Source: Candidatus Cloacimonas acidaminovorans str. Evry | GTDB lineage: Bacteria > Cloacimonadota > Cloacimonadia > Cloacimonadales > Cloacimonadaceae | Assembly: GCF_000146065.2 (NCBI RefSeq) | Contig: NC_020449.1 | Coordinates: 2,084,654 to 2,148,653, forward strand | Direction: 5' to 3' | Length of the DNA stretch: 64,000 nucleotides | Shown here: positions 27,001-36,489 of the stretch, piece by piece | How positions within the stretch are numbered: the stretch's first letter is position 1 | Layout: each line of letters begins with the position of its first letter | Notes under the pieces: generated by a model | What the model saw: the letters and a program-made list of their open reading frames with translations, nothing else | Databases searched by the model: none | What the model was told of the DNA's origin: nothing | Made by a program: the position numbers and the translations under genes

Positions 27001-30000
27001 GAGTAAGAGCTATAGTTCCTACCTGACACCAGGTTGGATAGACGCCTGTAGTTCCAGGAGCACTTGTATCTGTGATAATTTGACTCCAGTCAGTAGGCGG
27101 AAAGGTTGTGCCTTCAAAACCCTCTGTAATTGTTTGAGCATTAGGATTGGGTGGTTGCCAGGTAACGGTTACATTAGTGAAATTAGCAGCTTCTTCAGCA
27201 ACTACTCCATAAGGAGGAAACGCCAATTCGTTAACCGTAATATCACCCATATTCACATTTGTTGTTCCAACTACAACCTGACCCGTTGCCGGTTGATAAC
27301 CAGTAGCAGTAGCAACATAGTTATAGGTCTGATTGGCAAAAACATTGGGAATAGTGAAGTTTCCGGTTGCATTGGTAGTTGCCTGATAGGGTTCATAACC
27401 ACTTAAGGCAATTGTAGCACCAGCCAAACCAACCGTGGGTTGATCGCTTCCTACAATACGTCCACTAACCGTAACTTGAGGTAATAGGGTAAGCTCAAAG
27501 TTTTGGGTTGTGGTTTGATCTTCCACGATAGTTACAGTATGCGTAACTTCATTATAGCCATGTTTGGTAGCCATAACCTGTTGTGTTCCTACAGGCACAT
27601 ATGGTAAATTATAAGAACCGTCGGCAGCAGTAACTGTATGGAAAACTGTTCCGATAACGGTAACAGAAGCACCTTGTAAAGGAGCTGCAGCAGAAGTAAC
27701 TACACCGGTAAGAGAACCCATATCTGAAATGGTCATATACAATCTGGCATTAGCTCTATTGGTAGAAGTGGTTCCAGTTGTTGCAGCAGAGGCAGGTGAG
27801 CTATCACTTTGGAACCGTAAGCAGCTGGAGTAAGCAGTAAGAGTGTAAGGAACAGAAGCATTTTGAGTATAATTACCAGGAATTAAATCGGTGCAGATAT
27901 CTATTAGGAGATTAGAAGCACCATTCCAGAAGAAAGGAGTAGTGAAAGTATGAATGTTCCAACCCGTGGTAGGCAGGAAGCTGGCACTATTCCATACGGT
28001 AGTATATTCCCCTACTTCAAAAGTTGTGGTTAGTTCGGTCTGGTCTGTATGCTTTACTTTAATAGTATAGTTCGGCATAGCGGAACAGGTATTCAATGAG
28101 GTTACATTAAATGCCAAAGAAGTAATCAAACCAGGTGCGCCACCCGCGGCATAGATATCAGCTGCAGTGTATAAATATTGCTGACGGAAATTTTTATAGT
28201 ATGTTCCGTAAGGTGTGGGAGCACCAGTAGTGCTATTTGTGGCAGTTCCCTGACCGATTTGCACCACAGTTTGTCCTGCTTCCATTACTTGCACAGTAAA
28301 GTTTGCTGTTTGATTATTGGTAGCAATTTCATCCCCAGCAAGTTCTACTACACCATATAAATAGGTAGTTCCCACAGCAGTGGGATTCCAACTAAGGTCA
28401 AAGGTAGCTGTCTGCAAAGTAGCAATTGAGGTTCCGGGAACACTGGCAATTTGCACTCCGCCTTCTTTCATCAGTTTTACGGTGTAGTTGGTCTGCGTAG
28501 CAGTTCCATTATTTTTCACAGTGATCGTGTAGGTTGCAGGTGAACCAACATTGGGTGTTGAACTTCCAGTAATGCTAAGGCAAGCCAAATCATTTACAAT
28601 CTGCTGTCCGGTATAGAAAATAGTGGTTTTGGGAACCTGTCCAACAGGAGTAGTTCCGGCAGGTGGATTGGCAGGATCGTAAGGAGTGCTATCACTTTGA
28701 ACTTTTAAAGTGCGATTGGTACCAATGGTTAAGCCGTAAAAATTATCAGAAGATGAATAATAGTCATTATCCATTGGACGTTGAACCATCATTACCAAGT
28801 TTCCGGGAGTATGCATATAGGGTGTTTGCAAAGGAATGGTAATGGTGTTTATTCCGGAAGGATAAGTGATGTTGCCATCAAACACCAAAGTCATTTGAGT
28901 AGAAGGAATCCAGCCACCACTTAAATCTTGCACATTAGTGGAACCCAACCAAATTTTTGTCGCTCCGTTGGAAGGAGAATCAAAGAAGTTATTGTAAAAA
29001 GCCAAAGAAGTAATAGTTCCACTTACAAAGCCAAGTTCATCGGACAAGTAAATGGTCTCGGAGAGCGAGTTCTTCCAGAAGAAATCCATCGGAATTCGCA
29101 TTGTCTCCGTTCCATCCGCAATTGTAACTGCTTGAATACCTGCCGGTTGAACAGCAATGCTCAAAGCAGGACTTTGGTTGTTGGAAGGTATTTCATCAGT
29201 TGCTAAAACAACTTTTCCATAAAGAGTAGTAGGACCTGCAACGCTGGGGGTCCAGTTAAAAGTGTAAGTAAGGGTTTGAGCTTCATTAATAGGCAAGCCG
29301 GGAAGAGAAGCAAGTTCTACATCACCTGTTTGCATCAGCTTAACAGTGTAAGTGTTTTGTGCATTCTGACCGTTGTTTTTAACGGTTACAACATACTGAT
29401 AAGATTGGCCAACACTGGGAGTAGTATTTCCGGTAATGCTTAAGCAAGCTAAGTCATTACCGATACCTTGACCAGTGTAGAAGAAAGTGGTTTTGGGGAA
29501 TTTACCGCTTGCGGTTGTTCCAGTGGGAGGATTGGCAGGATCATAGTCAACACTGTCACTGTAGATATTCAACGCGCGGTTTGTTCCAATTGTCTGACAG
29601 GCAAATAGATCAGATGAGGAATAGTATTCGGTATCCATAACCCGTTCCACCATCATCACTAAAACACCACCACTATATTGGAAGGGGGTAGTGAAAGTGA
29701 TATTAATAGTGTTAGTTCCAGAAGGGAAATCCACATTGCCTGTGAAAACCTGAGTTAGTTGAGTGGAAGGTATCCATCCACCGCTCAAATCTGTTTGGGT
29801 AGTAATACCCAGCCAAATATTGATAGGCATACCTGGAAGATTAGAGGAGAAATTGTTATAAAAAGCAACTCCAGTAATACTTCCATTCACAATTAACAGC
29901 TCGTCCTGGTAGTATAAGCATTCAAAAAGTGAATTTTTGTAATACATATCTACCGGGATACGACCTGTCTGGTCTCCTGCGCCAATGGTTACTTCGCTGG

Positions 30001-30067
30001 CATTCAGCATAGGAACCATTAAGCCCAGAATGAATATCATCACGAGGAGTAATGATAGTCGTTTCAT
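24002..30067 (-). CDS. Giant secreted multidomain adhesin-like protein
   Basis: 2,021 residues from the ATG at 30067, which has GGAGAT just upstream; an in-frame ATG 18 bp earlier lacks one. After a signal peptide (MKRLSLLLVMIFILGLMV) come two near-duplicate blocks of about 300 residues, each with a GxGTETMRIPMDF-like start and a CARDB-type module (NDLACLSITG, YTVKLM), then a partial third. Next are carboxypeptidase-regulatory-like beta-sandwiches (LQGASVTVIG, AGATIALSG, IQGATITAG, ISGATVTCED), MAM/cleaved-adhesin-like jelly rolls (DEWLITPQFS, NDWMITPQLSG) and Fn3-like parts. It ends in the PNPFNPETTISYS sorting domain (final KMIMMK). Likely a surface adhesin or matrix protein; no catalytic residues seen. 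Confidence 0.85.
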   Translation of the reverse strand: MKRLSLLLVMIFILGLMVPMLNASEVTIGAGDQTGRIPVDMYYKNSLFECLYYQDELLIVNGSITGVAFYNNFSSNLPGMPINIWLGITTQTDLSGGWIPSTQLTQVFTGNVDFPSGTNTINITFTTPFQYSGGVLVMMVERVMDTEYYSSSDLFACQTIGTNRALNIYSDSVDYDPANPPTGTTASGKFPKTTFFYTGQGIGNDLACLSITGNTTPSVGQSYQYVVTVKNNGQNAQNTYTVKLMQTGDVELASLPGLPINEAQTLTYTFNWTPSVAGPTTLYGKVVLATDEIPSNNQSPALSIAVQPAGIQAVTIADGTETMRIPMDFFWKNSLSETIYLSDELGFVSGTITSLAFYNNFFDSPSNGATKIWLGSTNVQDLSGGWIPSTQMTLVFDGNITYPSGINTITIPLQTPYMHTPGNLVMMVQRPMDNDYYSSSDNFYGLTIGTNRTLKVQSDSTPYDPANPPAGTTPVGQVPKTTIFYTGQQIVNDLACLSITGSSTPNVGSPATYTITVKNNGTATQTNYTVKLMKEGGVQIASVPGTSIATLQTATFDLSWNPTAVGTTYLYGVVELAGDEIATNNQTANFTVQVMEAGQTVVQIGQGTATNSTTGAPTPYGTYYKNFRQQYLYTAADIYAAGGAPGLITSLAFNVTSLNTCSAMPNYTIKVKHTDQTELTTTFEVGEYTTVWNSASFLPTTGWNIHTFTTPFFWNGASNLLIDICTDLIPGNYTQNASVPYTLTAYSSCLRFQSDSSPASAATTGTTSTNRANARLYMTISDMGSLTGVVTSAAAPLQGASVTVIGTVFHTVTAADGSYNLPYVPVGTQQVMATKHGYNEVTHTVTIVEDQTTTQNFELTLLPQVTVSGRIVGSDQPTVGLAGATIALSGYEPYQATTNATGNFTIPNVFANQTYNYVATATGYQPATGQVVVGTTNVNMGDITVNELAFPPYGVVAEEAANFTNVTVTWQPPNPNAQTITEGFEGTTFPPTDWSQIITDTSAPGTTGVYPTWCQVGTIALTPAVPPHGGSYQAAMWWSYNHQDEWLITPQFSCPGNAVLQFWSYVYLGSTNNDHYYIKVSTDNGNTWTVLWDATALTGGWNYYATPITIDLSSYTGQQIKLAWHADDPPSADGMWYVWFVDDILIGTPDNVLKFSTEELLAASKVNNSTPKMVYPSLPISRDRIKNPAISEPVLSVERPTENNRVLLGYRVYRLLAADQGNEANWTTLTPSTITPTTYVDNAWQPLPSGVYKFAVKAVYTNNVFSNAAFSNEIHKGMMGTLTGTVTEFGTNLPIQGATITAGEYSGQSDATGHYSFGVYAGTYTVTCTKQGYQSGSQAGVVITGMQTTTQNFVLTEITLPPVNVQATDNGAIANITWMAPGSAGGEWLHYDSGENNDSIGTGSANDFDVYIRYPASALADYAGMSLYTLKVWPAQAGTFSVRVWTGGTAAAPANMVVDQGFTPVLDTYNTVTLNNPVLVTGNEELWFGYRNVVTSGYPAGCDAGPAVNGFGNMMYFGGSWTTLIEQNPDLDYNWNIQGFVGWAAPTAAPSFEGIRTVLQRTKSLPQGMAKSISHNNETVQSIKSTDDRVLVGYQVWRLLQGQETNESAWTSLTGTPITALSFADEGWASLPDGTYKWAVKAVYTGGAYSVAALSNALPLYHEIGTIAGIVRNMQNQPISGATVTCEDVTATTNASGAYSMTVLSGVHSVTASHPNYASVTHSGIIVVTGQTTTVNFQLPPTSDLFSDGFETYPDFTLTFAPWTLVDVDLSGTYGIQGYAWENAYSPMAFIIFNPTTTTPPLTSLTAHGGNKMACSFASTTPPNNDWMITPQLSGASSIKFWARSYVDDYGLERFKVGISNNTTPSSFTIISGPNYIQAPVEWTEYTYQITQPGPLYIGIQCLSNDAFFFCVDDVSIMGNDVNDPELPVVVTALHNNYPNPFNPETTISYSVKEKGPVTIEIYNVKGQLVKTVVKGIQEPGNHTIVWNGTDDNGRSVSSGIYYYKMQAGKYSSTKKMIMMK

Positions 30068-30409
30068 AGTTATCTCCTTTCCCATTTTTTTATTATTTTT
30101 GGGGTTATTTTTTTGTTCAGTTCCGAAATTACAGAACTCATACTGCCCTCGGAAACTGTTTCTTTAATTTTACTTTGGACATTATCATCCCGCCTTCTAA
30201 AAATAGCAGGAAACTACACACTATCTGCATAAGAATATATAATTCTCATTGGATACACTGATAAATTAATTCAAGAATTCTGTCAAGCAAGTTTTTTCCG
30301 GTTTGGAGTTTTAGACCCTATAAACAATCCGAACTTGGACTTTTTGCTTGCCACAAAAACAAAGTAAAAAAAAATGGCAGAACAAAATAGATATAGGAAG
30401 GAGGTTATT
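30068..30409. other. Divergent intergenic region
   Basis: 342 bp between the divergent adhesin and corA genes; both promoters should lie here. I could not pick a convincing -35/-10 pair. The upstream ATG at 30374 in frame with corA lacks a ribosome-binding site. Confidence 0.4.
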
Positions 30410-31342
30410 ATGATCCACATTTTCAAAGTAAGCGGTCAGCGTTTTGTTCCGGCTTTAACTATGGAGGAAGCATTTTGGATACATCTGGAGAACCCCTCTC
30501 CGGAAGAAATTGAGCGAATTGTTAAAAAATATAATCTGGAAGAGGATTTTATAACCGACCTTCAGGATGCGGATGAAAATGCCCGTTTGGAATGGGATGA
30601 GGGAGCGTTGTTAACCATTTTACGAGTGCCTATTTATTATAAGCATCGTTCTGCCAAGATCTCTTTTGCTACAGCACCGATGGGGATAATTTCCACAGAA
30701 GATAAGTTGATTACAGTTTCTTTTTATGATAATGAAATCCTCACCCAATATCTGGAAGGCAAGCATCGTCCTTTTAATATCACACAGCAGAGTTTTTTAC
30801 TGAATATAAACTTAAGGACAGCCATCTATTTTTTGAAGTTCTTAAAAGAAATCAACCGGCGTACTACTTTAATTGAAGATGAGTTGCATCAGTCAATGAA
30901 GAATAAAGAACTGATCCGTTTATTGCGTATGGAAAAATCCCTTGTTTATTTCAATACAGCGTTAAAATCCAACGAAATTATTTTGGAGCGTTTGCAAAGA
31001 ACCCGCTGGTTATTGAACGATCCCGATGCTGAGGATATGATTGAGGATGTAATCATTGAAAACAAGCAGGCAATAGAGATGGCAAATATTTACAGCAGCA
31101 TTTTAAGCGGAATGATGGATGCCTTTGCTTCTATCATTTCCAACAATTTGAATGTAGTAATGAAGTTCTTAACTTCTATAACAATCATCATTTCAGTACC
31201 GACTCTTATTGTAAGCATCTATGGAATGAATGTTCCTTTGCCTTTTCAGGAAAGCAACTTTGCCTTTGCCCTAATAATGGGAATTTCTGTTTTAATTTCC
31301 CTTATTTTGGTGCTGGTTTTCATTCACAAAAAATACTTTTAG
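30410..31342 (+). CDS. corA: CorA-family divalent-cation transporter
   Basis: Pentameric inner-membrane channel for Mg2+ (or Co2+/Ni2+). 310 residues from the ATG at 30410, chosen because AAGGAGG lies directly before it; an earlier in-frame ATG at 30374 has none. The cytoplasmic domain holds the acidic/helical stretch, and the C-terminus has two membrane helices with the selectivity signature YGMN before the second (YGMNVPLPFQ), ending in the basic HKKYF tail. First gene of a rightward group; queD follows after 22 bp. Confidence 0.92.
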   Translation: MIHIFKVSGQRFVPALTMEEAFWIHLENPSPEEIERIVKKYNLEEDFITDLQDADENARLEWDEGALLTILRVPIYYKHRSAKISFATAPMGIISTEDKLITVSFYDNEILTQYLEGKHRPFNITQQSFLLNINLRTAIYFLKFLKEINRRTTLIEDELHQSMKNKELIRLLRMEKSLVYFNTALKSNEIILERLQRTRWLLNDPDAEDMIEDVIIENKQAIEMANIYSSILSGMMDAFASIISNNLNVVMKFLTSITIIISVPTLIVSIYGMNVPLPFQESNFAFALIMGISVLISLILVLVFIHKKYF

Positions 31343-31364
31343 CCACTTAAAAAAGGAGTCAACA

Positions 31365-31745
31365 TTGTTTTACTTAAATGTAATAGAAACCTTTTCCGCA
31401 GCTCATTTATTGCGTGGTTATGAAGGTGCCTGCAGTAAACTGCACGGTCACAACTGGAAGGTGAGGGTTTGTGTGAAGACAAAAGAGCAGGATGAAATCG
31501 GAATGGCAATGGATTTCGGTGTTCTCAAAACTATTCTGTCTAACATACTAAATAACCTGGATCATTCTTATTTGAATGAGATTGTTCCGTTTACGGAAAG
31601 AAATCCCACTTCCGAAAATCTGGCTAAATACATTTATGAATGTATGGAAAAAGAGCTTCAGGATAAGCCCGTAGCCATCTCTGAAGTAGAGGTTTACGAA
31701 TCCGAAAAAAGCAGTGTGATTTATAAAAATGATCAGATTTGTTGA
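31365..31745 (+). CDS. queD: 6-carboxy-tetrahydropterin synthase (QueD)
   Basis: Converts dihydroneopterin triphosphate to 6-carboxytetrahydropterin, the second step of queuosine/preQ0 synthesis. 126 residues of the PTPS fold. Zinc ligands are His14 (FSAAHLL), His27 and His29 (KLHGHNW), the catalytic cysteine is Cys23, and the C-terminal catalytic Glu is in EVEVYESEKS. The start is TTG, with AAGGAG 8 bp upstream; no ATG fits. It overlaps engB by 17 bp. Other queuosine genes are not in the window; mnmG two genes on also works on tRNA wobble bases. Confidence 0.9.
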   Translation: MFYLNVIETFSAAHLLRGYEGACSKLHGHNWKVRVCVKTKEQDEIGMAMDFGVLKTILSNILNNLDHSYLNEIVPFTERNPTSENLAKYIYECMEKELQDKPVAISEVEVYESEKSSVIYKNDQIC

Positions 31746-32340
31746 GTCCTTTTTTGTTAAAAGTGCTATTGAACCGAGTGATTATCCGGCTTCTGCTTAT
31801 CCCGAATTTGCTTTTGCGGGTAGAAGCAATGTAGGTAAATCCACACTTATCAATTTATTAACCAATCATAAAGGGCTTGCTAAAACATCATCCACTCCTG
31901 GAAAGACACGCTTATTGAATTTCTTTTTAATTCGTTATAAGATAGACGATAATGATAGTTCCGGCTTTTTGCAATTTACCGATTTACCGGGTTATGGCTA
32001 TGCCGAAGTAAGCCAAGCAGAACAGGAAAAATGGCGGCGGATGATCAATAAATATTTTGAACAGCGCAAGCAATTGCGTTCTCTAATTGTTATTGTAGAT
32101 ATTCGTCATCCGGCAGACAGCAAAGATATTATGCTACTGGAAATGTTACGCTTAAGAGGTATTGACTATTGTATCGTAGCTACCAAGGCAGATAAAATTC
32201 CCAAAACCAAAGTAGCCAAGACGGTGAAAGACCTGGCAAAGGGTTTGGGCTTGAAGGAAGAGCCAATTTTTCCTGTTTCGGCACTTAATAATACAGGTCT
32301 TGAGCCACTTTATAACTGGTTTCAAAATAAATTAAGCTAA
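31729..32340 (+). CDS. engB: Ribosome-biogenesis GTPase EngB (YsxC/YihA)
   Basis: Small GTPase needed for large-subunit assembly. 203 residues with all G motifs: G1 GRSNVGKST, the G2 threonine region SSTPGKT, G3 [10 protein letters not shown]4 TKADK and G5 SALNNTG. The N-terminal [12 protein letters not shown] is typical. It overlaps queD by 17 bp and ends one base before mnmG. Confidence 0.95.
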   Translation: MIRFVESFFVKSAIEPSDYPASAYPEFAFAGRSNVGKSTLINLLTNHKGLAKTSSTPGKTRLLNFFLIRYKIDDNDSSGFLQFTDLPGYGYAEVSQAEQEKWRRMINKYFEQRKQLRSLIVIVDIRHPADSKDIMLLEMLRLRGIDYCIVATKADKIPKTKVAKTVKDLAKGLGLKEEPIFPVSALNNTGLEPLYNWFQNKLS

Positions 32341-32341
32341 A

Positions 32342-34189
32342 ATGCATACAGATAACAAATTTGATCTCATCGTTGTGGGAGCAGGTCATTCCGGAATTGA
32401 AGCATCCCTGGCGGCAGCTAAAAGAGGGTTGAAAGTTGCTCTCTTTACCATTAAAATTGAAGCTATAGGCAGAATGAGCTGTAATCCATCCATCGGAGGT
32501 CCTGCCAAAGGTCATCTGGCAAGAGAAATAGATGCCTTAGGTGGTGAACTGGCAAAAAGTGCCGACCTTTCCGGAATTCATTTTCGGATGCTGAATAGAA
32601 GTAAAGGTCCGGCTGTTTGGGCTCCGCGTTCTCAAAATGATCGTCAAAAATACCATCTGCTGATGCGAGAAGCAGTAGAAAAACAGGAAAATATCCATTT
32701 AATTGAAGCAACCATAGAAGAAATAATTGTAGAAAATGGTTGTGTTAAAGGGGTAATAAGCCAAATCGGACATTGCTATTATGCTCCTAAAATTATTTTG
32801 GCAACCGGCACTTTTTTGCAGGGAAAAATCCACATTGGCAAAATAAGTTATGCCGGAGGACGCAGTGGAGAGCCATCTGTAGAATATCTTTCCCGTTCTT
32901 TATCTGCTTGGGGATTAAAAGTTCGCAGGTTTAAAACGGGAACTCCACCTAGAGTGGACTTGCGTTCTGTGAATTATAACAAACTGGAAGAACAAAAAGG
33001 GGATGAAAATCCTCAGGGCTTTTCTTTTTACCGGGATATTGAAATTAAGAATCTGGTTTCTTGTTATATAACACACACTACGGAAGAAACGCATCAAATT
33101 ATTAGAGCCAATTTAACTGAATCCGCTCTTTACTCCGGAATAATTAAAGGCATCGGACCGCGTTACTGTCCTTCTATTGAGGATAAAATAGTGAAATTTC
33201 CCCAAAGGGAAAGTCATCACATTTTTATTGAACCGGAAGGGCTGAATACCTTTGAAGGTTATGTAAACGGCATTTCTACTTCGCTTCCAGCAGAAATTCA
33301 GGAAAAAATTGTGCATAGTATTCCGGGTTTAGAGGAGGCACGTATTTTACGCTATGCCTATGCTATAGAGTATGATTTTATTGATCCGGAAGAAATAGAT
33401 AGTTCTCTGCAGTGCAAAAAAATAAAGGGCTTATACCTGGCAGGACAGATAAATGGCACTTCCGGTTATGAAGAGGCAGCAGCACAAGGTCTTTTAGCAG
33501 GTATAAATGCTTCTCTGGCTTTGGAAAATAAAGAACCCCTTATTCTAAAACGCAGTGAGGCATACATCGGAGTTCTAATTGACGATCTTGTAACCAGGGG
33601 AACAAATGAGCCCTATAGAATGTTTACTTCGCGTGCGGAATACCGTTTACTTTTACGTCAGGATAATGCCGATGAGCGTTTAATGCCGGTTGGTTACAAA
33701 TTGGGATTGGTAGAAGAAAGTCGTTGGCAAAGGTTTTTGCAGATGCAAGAAATTTTACGGCGGGAACTGAAATACCTGAAACAGCATAACTGCCTGCCAA
33801 ATGGAGAAATAAAAGAGCCCATCCGTTTTGCTCAATTATTGAAAAGACCCGAAATTTCTTTTAATGACCTCCAAAATTACGGTTACAAAATTCCGGCGGA
33901 TGTTAATAGTGATATTCAAAATCGCCTTGAACTGGAAATTAAATATTCCGGCTATTTAAACCGAATGGAAGAAGAAATTCAAAAGTTCCAAAATGCTGAA
34001 ACAATTGCCATTCCTGAAGAGATGGACTATTTTAGCATTCCCTCTCTGGCTTATGAAGCACGCGAAAAACTTAGTAAAATCCGTCCTAAAAATATAGGGC
34101 AGGCAATGCGAATTCCGGGAATAAATTATAGTGATAGCGTTGCCCTAATGATTTGGTTGCGCAAAAATGCCAAAAAGGAAGCCAAATGA
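32342..34189 (+). CDS. mnmG: tRNA uridine-5-carboxymethylaminomethyl enzyme MnmG
   Basis: With MnmE (not in window) installs the cmnm5 group on wobble uridine U34. 615 residues, normal length. The FAD-binding GxGxxG is in [12 protein letters not shown] near the N-terminus. [17 protein letters not shown], the [11 protein letters not shown] strand and [15 protein letters not shown] in the C-terminal part are diagnostic. Its stop overlaps the kdsB start (ATGA). Confidence 0.96.
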   Translation: MHTDNKFDLIVVGAGHSGIEASLAAAKRGLKVALFTIKIEAIGRMSCNPSIGGPAKGHLAREIDALGGELAKSADLSGIHFRMLNRSKGPAVWAPRSQNDRQKYHLLMREAVEKQENIHLIEATIEEIIVENGCVKGVISQIGHCYYAPKIILATGTFLQGKIHIGKISYAGGRSGEPSVEYLSRSLSAWGLKVRRFKTGTPPRVDLRSVNYNKLEEQKGDENPQGFSFYRDIEIKNLVSCYITHTTEETHQIIRANLTESALYSGIIKGIGPRYCPSIEDKIVKFPQRESHHIFIEPEGLNTFEGYVNGISTSLPAEIQEKIVHSIPGLEEARILRYAYAIEYDFIDPEEIDSSLQCKKIKGLYLAGQINGTSGYEEAAAQGLLAGINASLALENKEPLILKRSEAYIGVLIDDLVTRGTNEPYRMFTSRAEYRLLLRQDNADERLMPVGYKLGLVEESRWQRFLQMQEILRRELKYLKQHNCLPNGEIKEPIRFAQLLKRPEISFNDLQNYGYKIPADVNSDIQNRLELEIKYSGYLNRMEEEIQKFQNAETIAIPEEMDYFSIPSLAYEAREKLSKIRPKNIGQAMRIPGINYSDSVALMIWLRKNAKKEAK

Positions 34190-34914
34190 ATATTATTGCC
34201 TTAATTCCAGCTCGTTATAATTCAACGCGTTTTCCCGGAAAACCCTTGGCATTGCTGAAAGGAAAACCGATTATCCAGTATGTATATGAACGCGCTGCAA
34301 ATTCCGGTTTATTTAATACTGTGTGTGTAGCAACGGATAATATCTCCATTTTAGAAACAGTTAAGTCATTCGGAGGCAAAGCGGTTTTAACAAAAGAAAG
34401 TCATCCCAGCGGTTCAGACCGCATAGCTGAAGCGCTACAATATTTTCCGCAAGCAGAATTGGTTTTTAATGTTCAGGGAGATGAACCGCTTATTGAAAAA
34501 GAACCCTTACAAAAGCTTATTTCCGCTTTTGAAGATAGAAAAGTGCAGATGGCAAGTTTAATGACCGTGATTGAAGACCGGGAAATGATATACAATCCAA
34601 ACATTGTAAAAGTTGTAACTGATACGCAAAATTATGCTTTGTATTTTTCCCGTTCCGTTATTCCTTTTCAGCGAGACAGTCAAATAGACCTTAAATATTA
34701 TCGTCACATTGGTGTTTATGCCTATTCTCCGGAATGTTTGCACCGATTTGTATATTTGTCACCCTCTATATTAGAGAGGACAGAAAAATTGGAACAGCTA
34801 AGAGCTCTGGAAAACGGAATTCCTATTAAAATGGTAGAAACCAGTTATCAAGGCATCGGAATTGATACACCACAAGACCTGAAAACAATAGAGAAACTGC
34901 TTTCTGTTACTTGA
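34186..34914 (+). CDS. kdsB: 3-deoxy-manno-octulosonate cytidylyltransferase
   Basis: Activates Kdo to CMP-Kdo for the lipopolysaccharide inner core; direct evidence for a Gram-negative envelope. 242 residues from ATG 34186, which overlaps the mnmG stop; an upstream in-frame start would add 11 non-homologous residues. Signatures are [15 protein letters not shown] at the N-terminus, NVQGDEPLI and [10 protein letters not shown] near the end. It is the last of the overlapping group before a palindromic spacer. Confidence 0.95.
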   Translation: MNIIALIPARYNSTRFPGKPLALLKGKPIIQYVYERAANSGLFNTVCVATDNISILETVKSFGGKAVLTKESHPSGSDRIAEALQYFPQAELVFNVQGDEPLIEKEPLQKLISAFEDRKVQMASLMTVIEDREMIYNPNIVKVVTDTQNYALYFSRSVIPFQRDSQIDLKYYRHIGVYAYSPECLHRFVYLSPSILERTEKLEQLRALENGIPIKMVETSYQGIGIDTPQDLKTIEKLLSVT

Positions 34915-34940
34915 TATTAGTTTTTGAATGAAAGTTTTTT

Positions 34941-34966
34941 GTCATTCCTGCGCAAGCAGGAATCCA
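34941..34966. repeat. Short dispersed palindrome (CATTCCTGCG type)
   Basis: ATTCCTGC-GCAA-GCAGGAAT, a perfect 8-bp stem between kdsB and the next gene. Related copies: 53473-53495 (one arm decayed), 57150-57172 and the end of 3021-3090. It resembles the widespread CATTCCxGCG...GGAATCC intergenic palindrome of many bacteria. Confidence 0.7.
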
Positions 34967-34981
34967 GAGAAGAGAAGAATT

Positions 34982-36454
34982 ATGAATAAGAACAAAAGCA
35001 AAGTCCTAACTATCATCTTTTTAGCTGCCAGTGTTTTTGTCACTGCAGTTCCTGTAACTATTTTGCATACTAACGACACCCATGGTACCTATCTACCTCA
35101 AAATTCAAGGTTTGGCAAAATTGGCGGTTATGCTGTTCTGGAATATTATTTGAATGCAGAAAGGGAAAAGACATCAGCAGCGCTTTATCTGGATGCCGGA
35201 GATCAACAAACGGGCAGCATATTTGCTTCGCAAAATTATGATAATGCAATTGGTGGAGCTGTTATAAAGGTCTTTAATTATCTAAAATTAGATGCTACAA
35301 CTTACGGTAATCACGAGTTTGATTATTCGCAAGACAACACAATCAAACTTAGGGAACTGGCAAATTATCCTTTTCTCAGCACTAATATTCTGGATAAGAA
35401 TAATCAACCCTTTGGCGGAATTCCCTATAAAATATTTTCCTTGGATTCCTTGCAAATTGGTGTAATGGGATTAACTTTAACCGAACTGCCGGAAAAAGTG
35501 AAAAGGGAAAATATTGCCGGATTAACCATTCTGCCTTATAAAGAGGCAATAGATAAGTATATTGAAGAAGTAGACAAACAGAGCGATCTGATAATACTGC
35601 TTACCCATAACGGCTTTGAAGCGGATTCCTTATTGGCAACCGTTTTGGATAACCGGGTGGATTTAATTATTGGAGGTCATTCCCATACCGTTATTTCTGA
35701 GCCCTGTCAAGTGAATGGAATTTATATTGCCTCCACCGGAAGTTATCTAAACTATTTGGGTGCCATCAATTTAGAAGTGCAAAACGACCGCATTATAGCT
35801 TATGCAAGCAAACTTATTCCCTTGCTGGAACCGGAAAATTTACCTATAACACCCTTAAATCAATTTGTGCAAACAATGGCAGACAGCATAGAAAAAGAAA
35901 CGGGAAAAGTTATTGCCCATATTCCAGTGGACTGGATTCCCGATAAATTTAAGGAAACAGCAGTTTCCCGATGGGCTGCTGAGGCATTAAAACAGGAATA
36001 TTATGAATCCTGTAAACCCGATTTGGCTATTATTAATAACGGAGGCATCAGAAAAGTTATTCCGGCAGGACCTGTTACCCTCAAAGATATGTATGAACTA
36101 TTTCCCTTCAATAATTACATTGTCCTGTTTTCCTGTTATGGAAGAGATTTATTGACTATGGAAGCACTTAATAAAGAAATCGCTAAAAACAAACCCTACG
36201 ATATTGTGCAAACAAGTTCAACGGAATGGAAAAAGAAAAAGCGTCTGTTCGGTTTGCTGAAACCCAAAGAGGTCTATTATATCAATGGAAAACCGGTTGA
36301 TCCGAATAAAATATACCGCGTTGTTAGCTTTGACTATGTTTTGGGTCAGTGGGATAAATATTTGGGTTTTAAGCCCTTTGATGTCCAGGAAACAGGTGAA
36401 CTCTTTACCGAAGTGATGATTAGACAAGTAAAAAAAATGATAAATGAAGAATGA
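34982..36454 (+). CDS. Secreted 5'-nucleotidase / UDP-sugar hydrolase family enzyme
   Basis: 490 residues from ATG 34982; an earlier in-frame start would put a palindromic repeat inside the protein. A signal peptide (KVLTIIFLAASVFVTAVP) leads into the metallophosphatase domain with its dimetal motifs: LHTNDTHG, YLDAGDQQTG, YGNHEFD, LLTHNG and GGHSHT. The C-terminal substrate domain shows NNGGIR and YELFPFNN. Expected to dephosphorylate nucleotides in the periplasm, feeding nucleosides to purine salvage. It may also act on other phosphoesters, as family members are promiscuous. Confidence 0.9.
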   Translation: MNKNKSKVLTIIFLAASVFVTAVPVTILHTNDTHGTYLPQNSRFGKIGGYAVLEYYLNAEREKTSAALYLDAGDQQTGSIFASQNYDNAIGGAVIKVFNYLKLDATTYGNHEFDYSQDNTIKLRELANYPFLSTNILDKNNQPFGGIPYKIFSLDSLQIGVMGLTLTELPEKVKRENIAGLTILPYKEAIDKYIEEVDKQSDLIILLTHNGFEADSLLATVLDNRVDLIIGGHSHTVISEPCQVNGIYIASTGSYLNYLGAINLEVQNDRIIAYASKLIPLLEPENLPITPLNQFVQTMADSIEKETGKVIAHIPVDWIPDKFKETAVSRWAAEALKQEYYESCKPDLAIINNGGIRKVIPAGPVTLKDMYELFPFNNYIVLFSCYGRDLLTMEALNKEIAKNKPYDIVQTSSTEWKKKKRLFGLLKPKEVYYINGKPVDPNKIYRVVSFDYVLGQWDKYLGFKPFDVQETGELFTEVMIRQVKKMINEE

Positions 36455-36489
36455 AATTAACAAGGAAAACCTATTAGAATTGAGAATTG

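Noticed and set aside
26915-27406. 163-codon ORF opposite the giant adhesin
   Set aside because: Shadow of the real minus-strand gene; low-complexity, with many Cys/Ser from antisense codons.
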